Source: Gemmatimonadota bacterium
Lineage (GTDB): Bacteria > JAAXHH01
Assembly: GCA_009841265.1 (NCBI GenBank)
Contig: VXMB01000014.1
Span: 541,490 to 605,489, forward strand
Length of the DNA: 64,000 nucleotides
Reading direction: 5' to 3'
The first letter of the stretch is position 1, and the number at the start of each line of letters is the position of its first letter. The notes beneath the pieces were generated by a model. The model was not told the DNA's origin, made no database searches, and saw only the letters and a list, made by a program, of their open reading frames with translations. Positions 54,079-63,397 of the stretch are shown here, in pieces. The position numbers and the translations under genes were made by a program.

Positions 54079-54957
54079 TTGATAAAACGCCGAATGCCGA
54101 CCGGGCTGCTGGTCTTGCATTTCGGGGATAGAACGGTTCGGATATCCGGACTGCCAGTCGCCGTCATGCTGGGCACGCTGCTCATGGTAACGGGTGTCGT
54201 GTACGCCGGTGCGCGGTCATGGCTTGCCGAACACCGACACGGCAGCATGCACGAAGAGATCAGGATCCTGGAGCAGTCCAGCCAGTCGAACAAGGCCAGG
54301 CTGGAATCGCTCATCGCATCGGAAGAGACCGCCCGGCTCATCGCGGGACTTCCCAGCATCCATCCGGATATCCGCCAGGTGGGTGTGGGTGGACCGGCCC
54401 CGTCGCCGGATCCTGGATTCGCGCCCGATTCGCCCTATTACCGGGCTACCAGGCTGCACTCCGAGATGGAGAACTCCCGCCGCAGATCGAGTCTTTCGCT
54501 CAGGAGCATGGACGATATCGAGCAGCAGATCCGCGAGGTCGACGACCGTTGGCAGTTCGTTCCTTCGATCACTCCGGCGACCGGCGTGATTACCAGCCGG
54601 TACGGCCTGCGGACCGACCCCTTCACCGGTCTCTACACCATGCACCACGGGATCGATATCGCCGCGGCCCCCGGGACCCCGGTCAAGTCGCCGGCCGGCG
54701 GCGTCGTGGCCAGGACCGGCGTGGACCCCCGGTACGGCCTGTACCTCGACGTGGACCACCTGAACGGATACAAGACCCGCTTCGGCCATCTTTCCGCCAT
54801 CCTGGTGAAGAAGGGCGAGGAACTGAAGCGCGGCGATATCATCGGACGGGTGGGCATGACGGGGAGAACCACCGGAAACCACCTGCACTACGAGGTCCAT
54901 AAGGACCACAGGCGCGTCAATCCCATGCAGTACATCCGGTCGGAAAACGGCTGCTGA
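54079..54957 (+). CDS. M23 (LytM) family metallopeptidase
   Basis: Second LytM protein, 292 residues: a transmembrane segment (~27-45, VAVMLGTLLMVTGVVYAG), a helical linker and a LytM domain. Intact zinc ligands lie in MHHGIDIAAAPGTPV and NHLHYEVHKDHRRVNP. It shares the transmembrane-coil-LytM layout and the RTGV(N/D) and GMTGKT/GMTGRT motifs with its neighbour, so the pair probably arose by duplication. The start is TTG at 54079; ATG at 54094 is possible. A terminator follows. Confidence 0.9.
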   Translation: MIKRRMPTGLLVLHFGDRTVRISGLPVAVMLGTLLMVTGVVYAGARSWLAEHRHGSMHEEIRILEQSSQSNKARLESLIASEETARLIAGLPSIHPDIRQVGVGGPAPSPDPGFAPDSPYYRATRLHSEMENSRRRSSLSLRSMDDIEQQIREVDDRWQFVPSITPATGVITSRYGLRTDPFTGLYTMHHGIDIAAAPGTPVKSPAGGVVARTGVDPRYGLYLDVDHLNGYKTRFGHLSAILVKKGEELKRGDIIGRVGMTGRTTGNHLHYEVHKDHRRVNPMQYIRSENGC

Positions 54958-54984
54958 TCCATTACGACCGCTAAGCATTACCGG

Positions 54985-55016
54985 AGGCAGGGACATTCTA
55001 CATTCCCTGCCTTTTT
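54985..55016 (+). terminator. Rho-independent terminator after the M23 pair
   Basis: GGCAGGGA (54986-54993), a 10-nt loop and TCCCTGCC (55004-55011) are followed by TTTTT. The stem lies 29 bp after the second M23 stop. This is the only classical intrinsic terminator I see in the window. Confidence 0.85.
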
Positions 55017-55131
55017 CATATCTGTGCCGCAGCCGTCCTCCGTGCGTCTCCCCCATTACGCCGGCATTCCAGCCATACACCGAATACGGCTTGCTTCCGT
55101 CCTGGACTTCCATCGCGTGAGGGCCCGTTCG

Positions 55132-55857
55132 ATGTTCAGACAGGATTACATCATGAGGACGATCCGCGTTTTCATCGATGCGCTGATCCTGTTGATCCGG
55201 GCGCGCCGCGACCAGGACTATCACCGCGCCCGATCGATTATCGCCCAGACCTGGGAGGACATCTTCGGCCTGTCGACGGCGTCCGTCATGGCGCTGTCGG
55301 AACGCACCCTGCTCTCCATGCTGATGAAACGGAGCGGAGGGGCCGTGGACACCGCCCTCATGGCCGCGCGCCTGTTCAAGGAGGACGGGACGCTGGCCCT
55401 GGCGGACGGGCAGGAGGAGGACGGCCGCCGACTGTACCTGAAGGCCCTCAACTGCTACCTGGAAATCGCCGTTGAGCCGTCCATCGGCACGGAGGACTTT
55501 CGGTGGATCAGCGAAGACATCAGCACCACCGGTCTCGTAACGGATCCCCACGAAGCGATCGGCGAGTTGCTCGGACTCCTCGAGAATGTTGAACTGCCCG
55601 TGTCGACTTCGATGCTGCTGTTCACCTACTACGAACGGTACGGCCGGTACGCCAGCGCCGAGGACATCCTGTTTCACGCCATGGACGATCACCCTGCCGA
55701 GCCCGAATTCGCCCGGCTCGGGATGGCGTTCTACGAAAGGCTCGAATCCGCGGAGGACGACCGCCTGGAACGGGGCGGACTGCCCCGCGACGAAGTCCGC
55801 GAAGGACGGGAACAACTCAGGCGCCGGATACATCGCGCAGGGTATGTTTTTGATTGA
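55132..55857 (+). CDS. DUF6483-like helical protein
   Basis: The 241-residue protein is all-helical in appearance. Its start, MFRQDYIMRTIRVFIDAL, resembles the N-terminus of DUF6483 proteins. It has TPR-like segments (LYLKALNCYLEIA; YYERYGRYASAEDILFHAM). There is no signal peptide or catalytic motif. The ATG at 55132 is chosen because the frame further upstream encodes unconserved, basic sequence. It stands between a terminator and miaB; function is unknown. Confidence 0.7.
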   Translation: MFRQDYIMRTIRVFIDALILLIRARRDQDYHRARSIIAQTWEDIFGLSTASVMALSERTLLSMLMKRSGGAVDTALMAARLFKEDGTLALADGQEEDGRRLYLKALNCYLEIAVEPSIGTEDFRWISEDISTTGLVTDPHEAIGELLGLLENVELPVSTSMLLFTYYERYGRYASAEDILFHAMDDHPAEPEFARLGMAFYERLESAEDDRLERGGLPRDEVREGREQLRRRIHRAGYVFD

Positions 55858-55920
55858 CGGTACCTGGCCGGACTTATAGATTAGCGGAATCCAAAAAAAC
55901 ACGAAATCACACGGGGATGC

Positions 55921-57354
55921 ATGGTGGCGGACAGCCTGGACAGCATGGAAAGCACGGACAGCTTGGACACCACGAACAGCACGGTAAGCACGGACAGCAC
56001 GGTTCTCGAGCCGCCCGCGGCGCCTGCCGCGGCAGAGGCGAGGTCCCTGTACGTGGAGACCTACGGATGCCAGATGAACAAGGCGGATTCCGAGCTGATC
56101 GTGGGGCTGCTCGCCCGCGAGGGCTACCGGGTCACCGACCAGGTCGATCGGGCCGATGTGATCCTGGTGAATACCTGCGCCATCCGCGAGAACGCGGAGC
56201 AGCGGGTACTCGGGCGCATGTCCGAACTGAACCGTTTCAAGACGGCCAACCCCGACCTGATCCTGGGGCTCTGCGGGTGCATGTCCCAGCACCTCGGCGA
56301 CCGGATCATCGAGCGCGCGCCCTACATCGATCTGGTCGCGGGACCCGACAGCTACCGGCGCCTTCCGGCCATGCTCCGTGCGCTGGACGCGGAAAGCGAA
56401 CCAGCGCTGAGCCTGACCTGGGACCGTGCGGAGCACTATCTCGACATCGACCCCGTCAGGGAAGCCGGCGTAAACGGCTGGGTCACGATCATGCGCGGAT
56501 GCGACAAGATGTGCTCCTTTTGCATCGTGCCCTTCGTGCGCGGCCGGGAGCGCAGCACGCCCCACGGCGAAGTGATCCGCCAGGTCGAGCGCCTTGCGGC
56601 GGAAGGCTACCGGGAAGTGACCCTGCTCGGGCAGACGGTAAACAAGTACCGGGACGGCGAGGTGGATTTCGCGGACCTGCTTTCCAGGACGGCGGAAGTC
56701 GACGGCATCGAGCGCATCCGGTTCACTTCGCCCCACCCGGCGCATTTCCCGGACCGGCTGATCGAGGTCATGGCGGCTTCTTCGAAAATCTGTCCCCATA
56801 CGCACCTTCCGCTACAGTCCGGCTCACTGACGACCCTGTCCCGCATGCGCAGGGACTACACTCCGGAGGTGTTTCTCGACGTCGTCCGGCGGCTCAGGGA
56901 GCGCATTCCCCGGATCGCTTTGACGACGGATATCATCGTGGGCTTCTGCGGAGAGACCGAAGCGGAATACGAGGCGACCTGCGAGATGATGCGGACCGTG
57001 CGGTTCGACAGCGCCTTCATGTTCAAGTATTCCCCCAGGCCCGGGACCGCTTCCCACAAACGCCTGGCAGACGACGTGCCGGAAGAAGTGAAGGGCCGGC
57101 GCTTGACGGCCGTCATCGAGATGCAGAAGGCGATCTCCGAATCCCGGAACCGCGCGTACCGGGGAGAGACCGTGAACGTGCTTGTCGAAGGAACATCCAG
57201 GCGGGACGCCGACAAGCTCTTCGGCAAGACGGACGGTTTCAAGACCGTCGTGTTTCCGATGCGGGAGGGCATCGAATCCAACATGATCGTGCCCGTGCGC
57301 GTGAGCGGTTCAACGCCCTTCACGCTGTTCGGAGAGGTCATGGAACCGGCGTAG
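55921..57354 (+). CDS. miaB: tRNA-2-methylthio-N6-dimethylallyladenosine synthase
   Basis: Radical-SAM methylthiotransferase that modifies A37. It has 477 residues. The N-terminal UPF0004 domain has ETYGCQMNKADSE, NTCAIRENAEQR and LGLCGCMSQ (three Cys for the auxiliary cluster). The radical SAM CxxxCxxC is in RGCDKMCSFCIVPFVRGRE, and a TRAM domain is at the C-terminus. About 40 residues at the front form a Ser/Thr/Asp-rich leader (SLDSMESTDSLDTTNSTVS), encoded by AGCACGGACAGC-like repeats. Confidence 0.96.
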   Translation: MVADSLDSMESTDSLDTTNSTVSTDSTVLEPPAAPAAAEARSLYVETYGCQMNKADSELIVGLLAREGYRVTDQVDRADVILVNTCAIRENAEQRVLGRMSELNRFKTANPDLILGLCGCMSQHLGDRIIERAPYIDLVAGPDSYRRLPAMLRALDAESEPALSLTWDRAEHYLDIDPVREAGVNGWVTIMRGCDKMCSFCIVPFVRGRERSTPHGEVIRQVERLAAEGYREVTLLGQTVNKYRDGEVDFADLLSRTAEVDGIERIRFTSPHPAHFPDRLIEVMAASSKICPHTHLPLQSGSLTTLSRMRRDYTPEVFLDVVRRLRERIPRIALTTDIIVGFCGETEAEYEATCEMMRTVRFDSAFMFKYSPRPGTASHKRLADDVPEEVKGRRLTAVIEMQKAISESRNRAYRGETVNVLVEGTSRRDADKLFGKTDGFKTVVFPMREGIESNMIVPVRVSGSTPFTLFGEVMEPA

Positions 57355-57384
57355 CAGCAGGCAAGCACAGGGAAAGGATTTGAA

Positions 57385-58215
<831 letters not shown>

Positions 58216-58229
58216 CCCCTGGAGGCTGA

Positions 58230-59357
58230 ATGGCGCGAACGGGAAGAGCGGCGATCCTGAGCGGGGAAAGGGGCACGTTCACCGTCGGGGAGGCGGTGGT
58301 CCCCGACCCCGGTCCCGGAGAGGTGCTCGTAAGACAGTCCATGTGCGGCGTCTGTGGCACGGACGTGCACGTCTATCAAGGCCACGCGCGGCGCAAGGCC
58401 TTCCCGCTCGTGCTAGGCCATGAGATCGTGGGCGTCATCGAGAAGCTGGGATCGGGCGTCGACTCGGACGCTATGGAAAAGCCGGTCCGGGAGGGCGATC
58501 TCATCGCCATCATCCCGGGGCAGCAGTGCGGGACCTGCTATTTCTGCGCGGTGGTCCGGGAGCCCGGGCTCTGTCCGAATGTGCTGGCCTACGGATTCCG
58601 GCCCTACGCCGACGTCAAGCCCCACTTCCAGGGCGGGTACGCCGAGTACGTGCTGCTGAACATCCCCCGCAGCAAGTTCCTCAAGGTCCAGAGTCCGCCC
58701 GAGGTCGCGGTACTGCTCGAACCCTTCACCGTCGGCCTGCACTTCGCCGAAAAGGCCCAGATGAAACTCGGCTCCACCGCGGTCATCCAGGGCGCCGGCG
58801 CCATCGGATTGTTCAGCCTGGCCGCGGCCATCGAGGCCGGCGCGCACCGCACCATCGTGGTCGGGGCGCCCGCGTCGCGCCTGGAACTGGCGAAAGCCTT
58901 CGGCGCCGACGTGACCATCAACATCGAGGAAGTGCCGGACGCGCAGGATCGCATCGAAGCGGTCAAGGCGGAGACGCCGGGCGGTTACGGCGCCGACGTG
59001 GTCTTCGAGTGCACGGGCGTGCCGCCGGCCATCCCGGAGGGCGTGGAAATGCTGCGGCGGGGCGGGACCTACGTAGAAGGCGGTCATTTCACCGACGCCG
59101 GCGACGTTTCCATGAACCCCTTCAACCACTTCGTGTTCCGCCACATCACCCTCGTCGGGGTCTGGGCCAGCACCATCACGCATTTCGTGCGCGGCTTGCC
59201 CATCCTCGAATCGGGCCGCTATCCCTTCGAGGAAATGGTCTCCCACACCCTGCCGCTGAGCCGGGTCGGCGAGGCCATCGACGCGCTGTCGACCAATTAC
59301 CGGCTCGACGGCGAAGAGGTCCGCAAGATCGCCATTTCGGGTGAAGTGGCCGGATAA
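58230..59357 (+). CDS. Zinc-dependent medium-chain alcohol dehydrogenase
   Basis: MDR-family dehydrogenase of 375 residues, of the sorbitol/threonine dehydrogenase kind. Catalytic zinc ligands are MCGVCGTDVH (Cys) and LGHEIVG (His-Glu). The structural zinc loop shows QCGTCYFC and LCPN. The NAD-binding motif is GAGAIGLFSLAAA. It is followed by a sugar isomerase gene and may oxidise a sugar or cyclitol. Its stop is included in a 17-bp duplication that also creates the next ribosome-binding site. Confidence 0.9.
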   Translation: MARTGRAAILSGERGTFTVGEAVVPDPGPGEVLVRQSMCGVCGTDVHVYQGHARRKAFPLVLGHEIVGVIEKLGSGVDSDAMEKPVREGDLIAIIPGQQCGTCYFCAVVREPGLCPNVLAYGFRPYADVKPHFQGGYAEYVLLNIPRSKFLKVQSPPEVAVLLEPFTVGLHFAEKAQMKLGSTAVIQGAGAIGLFSLAAAIEAGAHRTIVVGAPASRLELAKAFGADVTINIEEVPDAQDRIEAVKAETPGGYGADVVFECTGVPPAIPEGVEMLRRGGTYVEGGHFTDAGDVSMNPFNHFVFRHITLVGVWASTITHFVRGLPILESGRYPFEEMVSHTLPLSRVGEAIDALSTNYRLDGEEVRKIAISGEVAG

Positions 59358-59387
59358 AGGCTAAGCGTAGATAAAGGCGTAGCGTAA
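59354..59387. repeat. 17-bp tandem duplication across the dehydrogenase stop codon
   Basis: ATAAAGGCTAAGCGTAG (59354-59370) is followed by ATAAAGGCGTAGCGTAA (59371-59387). Unit 1 contains the TAA stop and unit 2 keeps TAA. The end of unit 2 forms part of the AAAGGAG site of the next gene. Confidence 0.8.
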
Positions 59388-59398
59388 AGGAGCCCGCA

Positions 59399-60157
59399 TT
59401 GAAGTTCAAACTGGGATTCAGCGGACTGCGGTGGCAGACCCCGGACCTGGATGAAATCCTCGGGCAGCTCAGGGAAACCGGCTGGGACGGTTGGGAGATC
59501 CGGCAGTCGCTGGACTGGCTGGGGTCGGCCAAACGGGTGAAGACCATTTCGGATCGTGCGGGCGTTCAGGTCGCCGTGGTCACCGGAACCGGCATTACGA
59601 TCGACGGCAATCACGAGATGAAGGAGCGGAACAAGCGCCGCATAGACTTCGCTGCCGACGTGGAGGCGGACACCTTCATGTTCATGGGTGCCAACCGGCC
59701 CTACGGCCGCTCCTCTACCCCGGACGACATCAGGGACCTGGCGGATCTGTCGGATGAATTCGCCGACTACGCATCGCAGTACGACCTGGACGTGTGCTAC
59801 CACATCCACACGAGCACCACGGTCGATTCCCGCGAGGAATGGGAACTGCTCATGCGCCTGATGAAGCGGGCGCAGCTCTGCATCGACGTCTCCCATTCGG
59901 CCTTCTGGCACTACGATCCCGCCCAGTCCATCCGGGACTTCAGGGATCGGCTGGTGTACGTGCACCTGCAGGATTACAAGGACTATCGCTTCGTCGAGCT
60001 CGGAGACGGTGGATTGCTCGACTTCGGCGCCACCATGAAGGCGCTGGAGGAGATCGGTTACGACCGGTGGGTGACCGTGTGTCCCAGCCAGTCGGACTTG
60101 CCCGATACAGAGAAGATGAAGCTGGAACGCGCCTATCTACGTAAACTGGGGTATTGA
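59399..60157 (+). CDS. Sugar phosphate isomerase/epimerase (IolE-like TIM barrel)
   Basis: The 252-residue xylose-isomerase-like barrel starts at a TTG supported by AAAGGAG at 59386-59392. Metal-ligand segments are DVCYHIHTSTTVD, LCIDVSHSAFWHYDP and LVYVHLQDYKD. It is shorter than the paralogue at 30761 and closer to IolE/IolI. With the upstream dehydrogenase it probably belongs to an inositol- or sugar-catabolic pair. Confidence 0.86.
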   Translation: MKFKLGFSGLRWQTPDLDEILGQLRETGWDGWEIRQSLDWLGSAKRVKTISDRAGVQVAVVTGTGITIDGNHEMKERNKRRIDFAADVEADTFMFMGANRPYGRSSTPDDIRDLADLSDEFADYASQYDLDVCYHIHTSTTVDSREEWELLMRLMKRAQLCIDVSHSAFWHYDPAQSIRDFRDRLVYVHLQDYKDYRFVELGDGGLLDFGATMKALEEIGYDRWVTVCPSQSDLPDTEKMKLERAYLRKLGY

Positions 60158-60267
60158 CCGGCCCGGCGGCCGGCGGATTGTGCGCGGCCGTTCAACCCGC
60201 CGCGGCCAGGTCCCGTCGTGCCTCAACCGGCCCGGCGGCTGACACGGCGTCTGCCGCTGCGGACGAA

Positions 60268-61614
60268 CTACTTCCCTCTGGACTTTTCCAACACAGCCAG
60301 CGCGATATCCCCGACACGCTCCGGAGTCTCGGCGATGACCCGGATCATGGGTTCCTTCCCCTCGTCCCCCAGATCGTAGACGATATCCGGCACGAACCCC
60401 TGCTCCTCGATGACCCGCGCCGTTCCCCATTCCAGCGACGAACCTTCCCGCCTTTTGGATTCGAGCGGCTCTTCGTGCCGGTCGAAGGAGGCGACCGAGA
60501 GTCCCAGTCCCCGGCAGGCGCCGAGGATCGATTCGTCGTACCGGATGTTCATCACGGACCGTTTGGCCGGGTCCTTCCGCATGGCGGTGAGGATGATCCG
60601 CGCCACGTGGGAGGACGCCCCGAACTCGGGGGGCGCCACGGAGCGGATGTCGCGGCGCACGCGGATGAGCCGGCCGGGGAAGGCGGCCACGTCGTCCGCC
60701 GACTGGGCGCCGGCCAGTCCCATGCCCAGGTTGCACTGTACTTCCGGGACGAGATCCCCCGCGTGGGCGCTTTCGAGACGCCGCGCCGCGGCCGACAACT
60801 GGTCCAGGACCGAGAGGCGTTCGGCGTCGCGGTAGAGTTCGTGAAAATGATGGACCGGCCCGTGCCCCCCGCCCAGGGGTTCCGCGTGGCGCAGCGCCCC
60901 GGTGAGGTAGGCCTTCGCTGACTCCACGGCTTCGGCTACTCCGGTCCCTTTGGCCAGTCCGGCGGCAATGGCGGACGCGAAGGTGCATCCCGTCCCGTGG
61001 GTGCTCCGGGTGTCGATACGTTCGGCCTCATAGGTCCGGAATTCCGCGCCGTCGAACAACACGTCCACGGCCGGACCCTCTAGGTGGCCGCCTTTGACGA
61101 CCACGTGGCGCGGCCCCATCTCGTGAAGCTTCCGGGCAATGGCCTTCATCCCACCCACGTCCGACGCCTCGATGCCCGTCAACGCCTTGGCCTCGTCCAG
61201 GTTCGGCGTGACGACGGCGGCGAGGGGGACGAGCCGCTTGATCAGCGTGGAGACCGCCTCCGGTTCCAGCAGCGCGTCGCCGCTCTTGGCGATCATCACC
61301 GGGTCCACGACGAAGGGTATGTCGGCATATGCCCGCAGCGCGTCGGCCACGGAGGCGATGATCTCCGCGTTGGCGAGCATGCCGGTCTTGATGGCCCGGG
61401 CGCCGATATCCGAAAGGACGGATTCGATCTGCGCCGCCACCGCCTCGGGCGGCAGGTTGTGGACGGCCTGCACGCCGAGGGTGTTCTGGGCGGTCACGGA
61501 CGTTACGGCCGACATGCCGTACACGCCGTGGGCCGAGAACGTCTTGAGGTCCGCCTGGATGCCGGCGCCGCCTCCGGAGTCGGAACCCGCGATGGTGAGT
61601 GCTACCGGGATCAT
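60268..61614 (-). CDS. thiDN: Bifunctional HMP/HMP-P kinase - thiamine-phosphate synthase (ThiD-ThiN fusion)
   Basis: Thiamine synthesis. The N-terminal ThiD domain (~1-265) has TIAGSDSGGGAGIQADLKTFSAHG (in part SGGGAGIQADLKTFSAHG), DPVMIAKSG and the ribokinase-like HGTGCTFASAIAAGLA with the catalytic Asp/Gly region. The C-terminal ThiN domain (~275-448) contains PEVQCNLGMGLAGAQSADDVAAFPGRL (in part CNLGMGLAGAQSADDVAAF) and the archaeal-type ending. ThiN replaces ThiE, as in archaea and Thermotoga. It lies 25 bp after the ClpX-like gene. Confidence 0.92.
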   Translation of the reverse strand: MIPVALTIAGSDSGGGAGIQADLKTFSAHGVYGMSAVTSVTAQNTLGVQAVHNLPPEAVAAQIESVLSDIGARAIKTGMLANAEIIASVADALRAYADIPFVVDPVMIAKSGDALLEPEAVSTLIKRLVPLAAVVTPNLDEAKALTGIEASDVGGMKAIARKLHEMGPRHVVVKGGHLEGPAVDVLFDGAEFRTYEAERIDTRSTHGTGCTFASAIAAGLAKGTGVAEAVESAKAYLTGALRHAEPLGGGHGPVHHFHELYRDAERLSVLDQLSAAARRLESAHAGDLVPEVQCNLGMGLAGAQSADDVAAFPGRLIRVRRDIRSVAPPEFGASSHVARIILTAMRKDPAKRSVMNIRYDESILGACRGLGLSVASFDRHEEPLESKRREGSSLEWGTARVIEEQGFVPDIVYDLGDEGKEPMIRVIAETPERVGDIALAVLEKSRGK

Positions 61615-61639
61615 GGGCGGTGATTCGGGTGGATGATCG

Positions 61640-63151
61640 TCAGGTCGTCTTGGATTGGTTTTCGTAGAACTTCTTGATCAGGCGGTCCAGGTACGCGCCG
61701 GGGTTCTCGATCGCTGCCTTGGTGATCTTCAGTTCCCGGGCCTGGATCAGCTTCAGGCCGTGGACGTAATCCTTGAACAGCTCCAGCCCCATTTCCTCGG
61801 TGGTCCTGCCCTGTTGCTCCGCCAAGTTCTCCAGCGCGGCGGCCGCGGCTTCGTCCAGTGTGAGCGTGATGTCGTGTTCCGCGTAATACACCTGCACCAG
61901 TTCGGCCGGTTCGGGCGGCGCTTCCACGAGGATCCGTTCGAGTTCGCTTTCCGGGTGTTCCACCACTTCGGCCGTCACGGCGAACTGCTTCACCGTGCTG
62001 GACGGGAGTTTCTTCTCGAACCGGATCAGGATCCGCTCCATCGCGCCGATGAGGCCGCGGGCGCCCGTGCCGGACCGGTGGGCCTGTTCGGCGATCAGGC
62101 GCAGCGACTTCTCGTCGAAGTCCACGTCGATGCCGTAGGCCTTGAAGTCCAGTTTCTTGGCGATGATGACCGGGCTGTTCGGGTTCCGGAGGATCTGGAA
62201 CAGGTCGTCGACACTGAGCTTGTGCAGCACGGCGGTTACCGGCAGCCGTCCGATGAATTCCGACTCGAAGCCGTACTTAATCAGGTCCTCCGCGGTCACG
62301 TGCGGGAACCATTCGCCGTCGTCGGGCTTTTCCGCGCCTTCGCCCTGCTCGAAACCCATCGTCTGCACGCTCATGCGCTTCTTGATGATCTCTTCCAGGT
62401 TGGCGAAGGCCCCGCTGACGATGAACAGGATGTTTCGCGTGTTGATGCGTTTCCTTTCCACCTTGCCCGTCTTCTGGAACTGGAGGGCGTTCTCCATCTG
62501 GGACGTCAGGTCGTGGGGCGCCTGCAGGTCCACGTCCGTCTCCTCCATCAGCTTGAGGAGCGTGCGCTGCACCCCGGTCCGCGACACATCGGGTCCTACG
62601 ATGTTGCCCGACGAGGCGATCTTGTCGATCTCGTCGATGTAGATGATGCCGTATTCCGCCAGCTTGATGTTGCCGTCGGCCTCGTGGACCAGCGAACGGA
62701 CCAACTCGTCCACGTCCCCGCCCACGTAGCCCGTCTCGCTGAACCGCGTGGCGTCACCCTTGACGAAGGGCACGCCGATCCTGCTGGCGATGAGCTTGAT
62801 GAGGTAGGTCTTCCCCACCCCGGTCGGGCCGATCAGGATGATGTTGTTCTTAATGTTGCCTACCGGTTCCTGCTCTTCCTGGAGCCGGATGCGGTTGAAG
62901 TGGGTGCAGATCTTCGTGGCCAGGATCTCCTTGGCCTCGTCCTGGCGGATGACGTACTCGTTCAGGTAGGCTTCCAGATCCTCCGGCTTCATGTCGAACC
63001 GGATCTCCGGCAGCGGCGCTTCCTCCGCGGGCGGATCCGCCGGGACGCCTTCCTTTTCCGGCTGGGCGAACTGGACCTGCGCGCCGTACTTGGTCGAGAA
63101 GAACTCCTTGAGGTCCTTCTGTATGTCACCCATGTCTGGGGTCTTGGCCAT
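61640..63151 (-). CDS. ClpX-like AAA+ unfoldase lacking the N-terminal zinc domain
   Basis: The 503-residue AAA+ protein is closest to ClpX. Walker A is GPTGVGKT (108-115), pore loop GYVGGDVDE (141-149), Walker B IIYIDEIDKIA and sensor region GFESEFIGRLP. The Cys4 zinc-binding domain of ClpX is missing; residues 1-50 are unrelated and Cys-free. The loop that docks ClpP (IGF in ClpX) reads MGF at 265-267, so ClpP interaction is plausible. A ~100-residue C-terminal extension (from ~405) is unusual. Confidence 0.85.
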   Translation of the reverse strand: MAKTPDMGDIQKDLKEFFSTKYGAQVQFAQPEKEGVPADPPAEEAPLPEIRFDMKPEDLEAYLNEYVIRQDEAKEILATKICTHFNRIRLQEEQEPVGNIKNNIILIGPTGVGKTYLIKLIASRIGVPFVKGDATRFSETGYVGGDVDELVRSLVHEADGNIKLAEYGIIYIDEIDKIASSGNIVGPDVSRTGVQRTLLKLMEETDVDLQAPHDLTSQMENALQFQKTGKVERKRINTRNILFIVSGAFANLEEIIKKRMSVQTMGFEQGEGAEKPDDGEWFPHVTAEDLIKYGFESEFIGRLPVTAVLHKLSVDDLFQILRNPNSPVIIAKKLDFKAYGIDVDFDEKSLRLIAEQAHRSGTGARGLIGAMERILIRFEKKLPSSTVKQFAVTAEVVEHPESELERILVEAPPEPAELVQVYYAEHDITLTLDEAAAAALENLAEQQGRTTEEMGLELFKDYVHGLKLIQARELKITKAAIENPGAYLDRLIKKFYENQSKTT

Positions 63152-63397
63152 AAGGGATCGGTCCTTGTCGTGTGGCGTTGCCTAGCCATTATTTCAATAC
63201 AGCCCGCAACGAAAAGTCCGGCGACGCATCGCGTAACCGTCCTCTCGGTAGGATGTTACGGCCACGTAATATACGAAATACCAGCTTGTCGGGCAATCGT
63301 AATTGTCATAAACAACGGTTACGAACAGGCAACCGCTCTTAATCATTCGCGTTCGCGTCCGGATCCCGCGCTTGCGTTTCTTCAGCAGGCCATTCGA
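63152..63397. other. 246-bp intergenic region between hydrolase and ClpX-like genes
   Basis: Moderately AT-rich. It should hold the promoter for the ClpX-like/thiDN pair, but I find no convincing -35/-10 pair, terminator or repeat. Confidence 0.4.

Noticed and set aside
54217..56805. Minus-strand open frame of 862 codons across the M23, DUF6483-like and miaB genes
   Set aside because: It lies antisense to three well-supported genes, has no recognisable domain, and crosses a terminator. High GC content creates such frames.
55854..57383. 509-codon plus-strand frame over miaB
   Set aside because: miaB in the other frame has every radical SAM and cluster-binding Cys; this one is Arg/Gly/Pro-rich shadow.
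60158..60267. Terminator between the sugar isomerase and thiDN
   Set aside because: GC-rich self-complementary patches exist (CCGGCCCGGCGGC and partners), but there is no clear stem followed by a T-run; they look like repeat remnants.
61640..63151. HslU
   Set aside because: GYVGGDVDELV, the short I-domain-free AAA+ core and the MGF loop match ClpX. No hslV lies near xerC or here.
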